This document shows, piece after piece, positions 59,407 through 64,000 of a DNA stretch of 64,000 nt (position 1 is its first letter; each line of letters begins with the position of its first letter). Below the pieces are notes generated by a model that was not told the DNA's origin, did no database searches, and worked only from the letters and a program-made list of their open reading frames with translations. This DNA comes from JAZKHE01 sp040385525 (GTDB lineage Bacteria; Bacteroidota; Bacteroidia; UBA4408): assembly GCA_040385525.1 (NCBI GenBank), contig JAZKHE010000009.1, positions 186,001 to 250,000 of the forward strand. Direction: 5' to 3'. The position numbers and the translations under genes are program-made.

Positions 59407-59442
59407 CAAAGATATAAATATTTATTGAAAAACAATAAATAT
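59407..59442 (-). promoter_or_regulatory. Promoter with overlapping operator, DUF2975-XRE operon
   Basis: Minus strand: TTG inside the left arm of the inverted repeat, an 18-bp spacer, then TATCTTTG (59407-59414), a perfect TAnnTTTG. The inverted repeat ATATTTATTG / CAATAAATAT (arms 59433-59442 and 59418-59427, loop of five) spans from the -33 into the spacer. A regulator bound there would block RNA polymerase, so autorepression by the XRE protein is likely. Confidence 0.75.
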
Positions 59443-59566
59443 ATAATGATAAAAGATAAATGTTTTGAAATTAAGCTAAATTGTCTGACTCGATGCGTCG
59501 TATATAATTAGCTATAACGGGTTGCGGCTTTGCGTTCGCGCTTGATTATTAGCACTGCCCAAATTT

Positions 59567-59826
59567 GTCCTCGTTTGCAACGAGGATAAAATAAGCAAGC
59601 GTTTGCAACGCTTATTTATCATTTATTACAAATACTTTTTTTATGCGTTGCAAACGCATATTTTAAACATCCCCAAACTCGTCCTCGTTTGCAACGAGGA
59701 TAAAATAAGCAAGCGTTTGCAACGCTTATTTAAACTATCACACTCATTTATTACAAATACTTTTTTTATGCGTTGCAAACGCATATTTTAAACATCCTCG
59801 TTACGCAAGCTAAACGAGGACGAGTT
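59567..59826. repeat. Partly duplicated TTTGCAACGAGGA palindromic element
   Basis: Each unit has three hairpins: TCCTCGTTTGCAACGAGGA, AGCGTTTGCAACGCT and ATGCGTTGCAAACGCAT. Unit 1 starts at 59567 and unit 2 at 59681, a period of 114 bp with nearly the same sequence. The block ends with CATCCTCGTTACGCAAGCT and AAACGAGGACGAGTT, the inverse of the ACTCGTCCTCGTTT that opens unit 2. The full palindromic element is about 59676-59826. Related copy at 47381-47488. Confidence 0.8.
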
Positions 59827-59843
59827 GAGGAGTGGTGTGTGTG

Positions 59844-60434
59844 TTATTTTTCTGCCTTTAAAGTCCATTTTTTGTTAAGGTCATATTTTGTTTTTCTTGT
59901 CCCAATAAAAATAGGTGGAGCACAAATCGCTACTATGATTCCTTCAAATATAGCCCATTCTTTTACTCCTTCTGCTCCTTTGTCAATAGCTGCAATAGGT
60001 AAGAACACTACTCCGATTACTCCTCCAATAGCAAGGTAACCAAACGGTTCTAGCCAATGTCTATTTTTAAACCAATCCTTTTTTATTGATTGAATTTTTG
60101 AAAACAAAATAACTATTGTGTCTTGTTTATAACGCGGTCTTACCTGTGTATAGTTAGTGTCCTTGCTTTTACTTATTTTATATGTGTAAGTATATATTGT
60201 GTCTTTACCTGTCTTTGTCCAAGTTGGTATTAAAATAGTTGAGTCAGTGAAACCTATAATTTTCTTATAAGAGTATGTCGTGTCTTTTGTTTTAATATAG
60301 AATTCTCTGTCAAGGTTAAGGTACTTTTTTTTTGAAGACTTGCTTTTATGGTCTAAAAATAACTTATTCTGTCCCAAGACATTTGTCAATGAGAAAAGTA
60401 AAAGTATATGCGTAAATATTATTCTATAAATCAT
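59844..60434 (-). CDS. Secreted/membrane protein of unknown function
   Basis: 196 residues. N-terminal signal (MIYRIIFTHILLLFSLTNVLG). The mature part has Lys/Tyr/Thr-rich beta-strand-like segments (KTKDTTYSYKKIIGFTDSTI, KDTIYTYTYKIS) ending at FSKIQSIKKDW. A hydrophobic hairpin with two membrane segments (PFGYLAIGGVIGVVFLPIAA and WAIFEGIIVAICAPPIFIG) follows. No family recognised. The ATG follows spacer element E3 by 26 bp and its context CCGATAATTAAATG matches that of the GAF kinase gene. Confidence 0.65.
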   Translation of the reverse strand: MIYRIIFTHILLLFSLTNVLGQNKLFLDHKSKSSKKKYLNLDREFYIKTKDTTYSYKKIIGFTDSTILIPTWTKTGKDTIYTYTYKISKSKDTNYTQVRPRYKQDTIVILFSKIQSIKKDWFKNRHWLEPFGYLAIGGVIGVVFLPIAAIDKGAEGVKEWAIFEGIIVAICAPPIFIGTRKTKYDLNKKWTLKAEK

Positions 60435-60459
60435 TTAATTATCGGTCGCCTTATAAAGA

Positions 60460-60592
60460 CCGCTAACTTTTTCGACGTAACCTAGGTGGATATTTTCAAC
60501 ACAATTGCTGATGCTGTGAACCAATGTTTGATTAACCACAAATGTGTCTGATGAGCAATGAACCGCCACTTTTGCAAATGTGCTGATAGCTG
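60460..60592 (-). repeat. Cassette-like spacer element E3
   Basis: Minus-strand reading: GCTATCAGCACATTTGCAAA, then AGTGGCGGTTCATTGC and, 90 bp on, AAAGTTAGCGGTC. It starts about 9 bp after the stop of the gene at 60601-61308 and ends 26 bp before the ATG of the next gene. Same ends and order as E1. Confidence 0.65.
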
Positions 60593-60600
60593 CTACTTTT

Positions 60601-61308
60601 CTATTGTCCTGCGTCATGTGTCGGTTTAGGTATAACTTTCTCGATGTCTGTTTTAGTTACATCGTCTTTCATTATTTCGTCATTATATACTCTCCACCTT
60701 TCAAGTAAAGCATAAAATTCGTAACCGATTTTTGAGGTCTGAATCATGTCAGAGCCAACCATATCAAGTTTGTTCGTTGTTGAAACTTTTTCTGTCAAGC
60801 CGTATGTCATTAAAGTCGGACCGAGAGTGTAATGTGTAAAATGGTCATGCTCCCATTCCGAACCAAGGTTAAGTTGTCGTTGGTATAAAATAAAAAGTAT
60901 CAACAGGTCTGTTTGTCTTTCCATACCTGGTCCCATTAGATTTATTGGGGTTTCAATCTTATGTGTCAGCAAGGCATTGTAAAGTTCTCTAAAAGTAAAG
61001 TTTCCAACTTTTTGCTCAATGTCAAACTTTCCAATTCGGTTTTGTCGTTTTTGTCGCCACTTATAAATTAGAATATAAACGGAAACAGCAACTGCTATAA
61101 AAATTAATATTTTGTAGAGTTCAAATTTAAAAGTCAAAGTGTCTGTTAATGCCTGTCTAAATGAAATGTCCTTAGAAATTGTAATGAAAAATGAATACAA
61201 AATTGTCAAAAGAGAAAGTAGTCCAACCGAGATTAGTTGGCTTAACACTTGGTCATTCCAAAGTCTTTGAATTAACCCTTTATACTCTATTTTCTTTTTG
61301 TCGCTCAT
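60601..61308 (-). CDS. Two-helix membrane protein of unknown function
   Basis: 235 residues. Two membrane helices lie at about 18-42 (VLSQLISVGLLSLLTILYSF) and 68-86 (FELYKILIFIAVAVSVYILI). A cytosolic C-terminal domain follows with FTFRELYNALLTHKIETP, TDLLILFILYQRQLNLGSEW, HDHFTHYTLGPTLMTYGL and IGYEFYALLERW, which resembles a winged-helix-like domain. This is the first gene of the minus-strand accessory array and has its own promoter and leader at 61340-61437. No function assigned. Confidence 0.65.
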   Translation of the reverse strand: MSDKKKIEYKGLIQRLWNDQVLSQLISVGLLSLLTILYSFFITISKDISFRQALTDTLTFKFELYKILIFIAVAVSVYILIYKWRQKRQNRIGKFDIEQKVGNFTFRELYNALLTHKIETPINLMGPGMERQTDLLILFILYQRQLNLGSEWEHDHFTHYTLGPTLMTYGLTEKVSTTNKLDMVGSDMIQTSKIGYEFYALLERWRVYNDEIMKDDVTKTDIEKVIPKPTHDAGQ

Positions 61309-61339
61309 TGTTATGTTTTCAGTTGTCTGCTTAAAGTTG

Positions 61340-61437
61340 CCGCTAACTTGTATATATATCTGATAAAGTCATACATACACATCAAATTATGGGTAGATAT
61401 GTATGATAAATACCATTTACATTTCTAAACAAATATA
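61340..61437 (-). promoter_or_regulatory. Promoter and leader element shared with 41715-41820
   Basis: Minus strand: TATATTTG (61430-61437), a full -7 element, then 89 nt downstream TATATACAAGTTAGCGG (61340-61356), about 32 bp before the ATG at 61308. The sequence between is different from that at 41.7 kb, but the spacing is the same. Confidence 0.55.
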
Positions 61438-61555
61438 TTCTTTTTTCATAACAAATTATCAAACGGGCATTTTATTTGTAGTTAACTTTTTATGCTTGCA
61501 TACTTATTAATTTCGTATTTCAGCTGATATTAAAATTATATATATAGCAAAAAAA

Positions 61556-61586
61556 AAATCCATTTACCTTTCGATAAATGGATTTT
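61556..61586 (-). terminator. Terminator after pnp
   Basis: AAAATCCATTTA (61556-61567) pairs with TAAATGGATTTT (61575-61586), a perfect 12-bp stem, loop CCTTTCG, with A/T runs. It is 20 bp after the pnp stop. Confidence 0.9.
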
Positions 61587-61606
61587 AATGTATTGTGTTT
61601 TATTAT

Positions 61607-63745
61607 TTATTGAGCTTGTTCTGTTGCCTCTGGTTTTGGCATTAAAGCTTTTCTCGATAATTTAAATTTACCTGTTTTAGGATCTTTACCTATCAATTTT
61701 ACTTTTACTACATCGCCTTCTTTTAATACACCATCTAAGTTTTCTAAACGTTTCCATTCTACTTCTGATATGTGTAATAATCCATCTTTACCTGGCATAA
61801 ATTCTACAAAGGCACCAAATGCAACTATCGATTTTACTTTGCCTTCGTAAACTTCTCCTTCTTCGGGAACTGCAACTATACCTTTAATAGTTTTTACGGC
61901 AGCATCAATAGATTCTTTATTGCTTGATGATATTTGTATATGACCAAAATTTCCAACTTCTTCAATAGTAATTACTGTGTTTGTAACACGTTGCATTTCT
62001 TGAATAATTTTTCCACCTGGGCCAATAATAGCACCAATAAATTCTTTAGGAATTTCTAATTTAACAATGCGTGGTACAAACGATTTGTACTCTTCTCTTG
62101 GAGCTGTAATTGTTTTAGCCATTTCTCCTAAAATGTGTAATCTGCCTTGTTTAGCTTGGTCTAAAGCTTGTGTTAAAACTTCGTATGATAAACCATCTAC
62201 TTTAATATCCATTTGGCAAGCAGTAATACCATTTACAGTTCCAGTAACTTTAAAGTCCATGTCACCTAAATGATCTTCATCACCTAAAATATCAGATAAT
62301 ACAGCGAATTTTTTTGTATTGCTATCAGAAATTAAACCCATTGCAATACCTGCAACCGGACGTTTAATTTTAATACCTGCATCCATTAAAGCTAAGGTTC
62401 CGGCACATACAGTAGCCATTGATGATGAACCGTTAGATTCTAAAATATCAGAAACAATACGTATTGTATATGAATTATCTTCTGGCAACATATTTTTTAA
62501 TGCACGTAAAGCTAAGTTTCCGTGACCTACTTCTCTACGACCAGTTCCACGCATAGGTTTTACTTCGCCTGTAGAAAATGGAGGGAAATTGTAGTGCAAT
62601 AAAAAGTTATTTGTTCCTTCGTGGTAAGCACCATCAATCATTTGCTCATCCATTTTAGTTCCTAATGTTACTGTAGTTAACGATTGTGTTTCGCCACGTG
62701 TAAACACTGAAGAACCGTGTGCTGAAGGTAAATAGTCGGTTTCGCTCCAAATAGCTCTAATTTCGTCTAATTTACGGCCATCTAAACGAGTTCTTTCGTT
62801 TAAAACCGATTGGCGAACTCCTTCTTTTTCAACATCATGAAAATATTTTCCGATTAAAAATGAGTTAGCTGCTTTTTCTTCATCGCTAAGTGTTGCAACA
62901 AATTCTTCTTTAACTACGCCAAATAATTTTTTACGCTCTGCTTTGCTTGCGTTACCCGATTTTGCTATTGCATAAACTTTATCAAAACAAGCTTTTTCAA
63001 TAGCTACTTTTAATTCAGGATTGCTTTTTTCGTGGCAATATTCTCTGTTTGCTTTGTTGCCAACCATTTCGGCTAACTCGCGTTGAGCTTTACATTGTAT
63101 TTTAATAGCATCGTGCGCAACTCGTAACGCTTCGAGCATATCTGCTTCTGAGCATTCTTTCATTTCGCCTTCTACCATGTTGATGTCTTTTTCTGAAGCA
63201 GCAACAACAATTTCCATATCTGCTTGTTCGATTTGTTCTTTGCTTGGATTAACAATAAACTTACCGTCAATACGCACAACACGCACTTCAGAAATTGGTC
63301 CGTTAAACGGAATATCAGAAATTGTGATAGCAGCCGATGCAGCTAAAGCAGCTAAACAATCTGGCGCAACATTTTTATCTAATGATATTAATGAAATTAA
63401 AACTTGTGTATCTGCATGGTAATCGTCTGGAAATAACGGACGAATAGCACGGTCAACTAAACGACTAATTAAAATTTCGTAGTCAGATAATCTTGCTTCA
63501 CGTTTAAAAAATCCACCAGGAAATCTTCCTGCAGCAGCATATTTTTCTTGATAATCTACACTTAATGGTAAAAAATCTACATTTTCTTTAGCGTCTTTGT
63601 TAGATACTACTGTAGCTAACAACATTGTGTCGCCCATTCTTACTACAACCGAACCATCGGCTTGTTTGGCTAATTTACCTGTTTCAATAGATATTTGGCG
63701 GCCATCGCCCATATCAAAGGTTTTTACAATTGCTTTTATTGACAT
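61607..63745 (-). CDS. pnp: Polynucleotide phosphorylase
   Basis: 712 residues: two RNase PH-like domains (about 10-225 and 320-560), a KH domain (IGPGGKIIQEMQRVTNTVI) and an S1 domain (EVYEGKVKSIVAFGAFVEF). FKREARLSDYEILISRLVDR and GTGRREVGHGNLALRAL are core phosphorylase segments. It degrades RNA 3'-5' with phosphate and can add nucleotides in reverse. The neighbouring rpsO gene immediately upstream is the classic arrangement. The short tail after the S1 domain lacks a long RNase E-binding region. Confidence 0.97.
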   Translation of the reverse strand: MSIKAIVKTFDMGDGRQISIETGKLAKQADGSVVVRMGDTMLLATVVSNKDAKENVDFLPLSVDYQEKYAAAGRFPGGFFKREARLSDYEILISRLVDRAIRPLFPDDYHADTQVLISLISLDKNVAPDCLAALAASAAITISDIPFNGPISEVRVVRIDGKFIVNPSKEQIEQADMEIVVAASEKDINMVEGEMKECSEADMLEALRVAHDAIKIQCKAQRELAEMVGNKANREYCHEKSNPELKVAIEKACFDKVYAIAKSGNASKAERKKLFGVVKEEFVATLSDEEKAANSFLIGKYFHDVEKEGVRQSVLNERTRLDGRKLDEIRAIWSETDYLPSAHGSSVFTRGETQSLTTVTLGTKMDEQMIDGAYHEGTNNFLLHYNFPPFSTGEVKPMRGTGRREVGHGNLALRALKNMLPEDNSYTIRIVSDILESNGSSSMATVCAGTLALMDAGIKIKRPVAGIAMGLISDSNTKKFAVLSDILGDEDHLGDMDFKVTGTVNGITACQMDIKVDGLSYEVLTQALDQAKQGRLHILGEMAKTITAPREEYKSFVPRIVKLEIPKEFIGAIIGPGGKIIQEMQRVTNTVITIEEVGNFGHIQISSSNKESIDAAVKTIKGIVAVPEEGEVYEGKVKSIVAFGAFVEFMPGKDGLLHISEVEWKRLENLDGVLKEGDVVKVKLIGKDPKTGKFKLSRKALMPKPEATEQAQ

Positions 63746-63828
63746 CTTACATCTTTTTTTGTGGCAAGGGGCCTCTTTTATCCTGCCGATTTATATTATT
63801 TGTTTGTTGAGGTTTAAATTTAAAAAAA

Positions 63829-63851
63829 AAGGCAACCTATTCGATTGCCTT
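63829..63851 (-). terminator. Weak hairpin between rpsO and pnp
   Basis: AAGGCAA (63829-63835) pairs with TTGCCTT (63845-63851), with A/T runs beyond. It may end rpsO transcripts or be a processing or attenuation site before pnp. Confidence 0.6.
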
Positions 63852-63867
63852 CTAAATGTTGAGAAAA

Positions 63868-64000
63868 TTACTTTCTCAAATCAAGTTCTTTAATAATTGC
63901 TCTGTAACGAGCTATATCGTTATTTTTTAAGTAGTCTAGTAAAGCTCTTCTTTTACCAACTAAAGCTAATAACGATTTTTGAGTACTAAAATCTTTTTTG
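63868..64000 (-). CDS. rpsO: Ribosomal protein uS15 (5' end outside window)
   Basis: The C-terminal 43 codons are visible, ending at the TAA at 63868-63870. The translation includes KSLLALVGKRRALLDYLKN and, further on, IARYRAIIKELDLRK, the uS15 C-terminus. The order rpsO-pnp is conserved in bacteria. The rest lies beyond the right edge. Confidence 0.93.
   Translation of the reverse strand, partial: KKDFSTQKSLLALVGKRRALLDYLKNNDIARYRAIIKELDLRK

Larger units (their letters stand above)
59378..59843. other. Intergenic region with operator and palindromic repeats
   Basis: 466 bp without a credible gene. From left to right: leader and promoter of the DUF2975-XRE operon (to 59442), a segment TATAACGGGTTGCGGCTTTG near 59513 that resembles the ends of other Bacteroidota spacer repeats, then the TTTGCAACGAGGA repeat block (59567-59826). 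Confidence 0.65.

Noticed and set aside
59567..59826. CRISPR array
   Set aside because: Only two long units, repeats contain three different hairpins, and there are no regular spacers or cas genes.
59603..60039. Open frames on the plus strand over the palindromic repeats
   Set aside because: They read through the TTTGCAACGAGGA repeats and repeat the same peptide twice because the DNA is duplicated; no family features, and they run antisense to a better gene.
60435..60617. 60-codon open frame on the minus strand between two hypothetical genes
   Set aside because: It overlaps the end of the upstream gene and translates spacer element E3 itself, whose relatives E1 and E2 are not open in this frame.
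56991..61347. Calling the spacer elements integron attC sites
   Set aside because: The inner and outer cores do not match RYYYAAC/GTTRRRY, and no integron integrase is in the window; kept only as cassette-like.
62067..63893. Several 60-100 codon frames opposite pnp
   Set aside because: Shadows of the pnp coding strand; no promoter or recognisable domain.

Overview
The window is AT-rich chromosomal DNA from a member of the Bacteroidota, most likely class Bacteroidia (Flavobacteriales/Sphingobacteriales-like). Three things point there. Two large secreted proteins end in type IX secretion (T9SS) sorting domains. Many genes are preceded by the Bacteroidota -7 promoter element TAnnTTTG rather than an E. 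coli-like -10. The cbb3 oxidase locus has the fused CcoN/CcoO subunit. Shine-Dalgarno sequences are weak or absent, so starts were chosen from signal peptides, family length and promoter position. No rRNA, tRNA, CRISPR array, prophage or intact transposase was recognised.

Layout. 1-3165: serine biosynthesis operon (serC-serA-DUF1015, minus strand). 3290-9549: mixed accessory genes: a DUF4143-type ATPase behind repeated TGACGGAA boxes, a ferredoxin/acyl-CoA reductase divergent pair, a GAF histidine kinase, a pentapeptide-repeat protein and lipoproteins. 9678-21483: a 1550-residue T9SS adhesin, an M13 peptidase lipoprotein, an AddA/RecB-like helicase-nuclease, and a flavoprotein of the lipoamide dehydrogenase fold that lacks its redox cysteines. 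21590-27250: plus-strand housekeeping (YkgJ, prolyl oligopeptidase, TrmH, ArfB, LhgO). 27247-39950: respiratory block: an NtrC-type regulator and membrane histidine kinase transcribed away from ccoI-ccoS-ccoNO-ccoQ-ccoP-ccoG-ccoH-safE. FNR-like boxes sit at the same distance from the -7 element in front of ccoI and ccoS. 39951-55949: PAP2 phosphatase, Mpl, ribosomal protein bL31, a GlmU-like protein, a LamG/PNGase F-like T9SS protein, Lon, and a TPR-SpoIIE phosphatase. 56070-61440: an accessory island in which every gene lies on the minus strand and most are separated by related 100-140 bp elements. 61607-64000: pnp and the end of rpsO.

The most unusual material is non-coding. (1) A family of elements running from CTAACAGCACATTTGCAAAAG to GTTAGCGGT (minus-strand reading) separates single-gene units, one of which carries a rifampin ADP-ribosyltransferase (arr). 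This looks like a gene-cassette array with no integrase in view. (2) Two hypothetical genes 20 kb apart share a leader with TATATTTG about 90 bp from TATATACAAGTTAGC. (3) A 133-bp repeat occurs in inverted orientation on both sides of the PAP2-mpl segment. (4) Palindromic TCCTCGTTTGCAACGAGGA-type elements occur at 47.4 kb and, partly duplicated, at 59.6-59.8 kb. (5) Several promoter-operator arrangements are resolved at base level.

All functional calls come from reading motifs and family knowledge; no database search was run.
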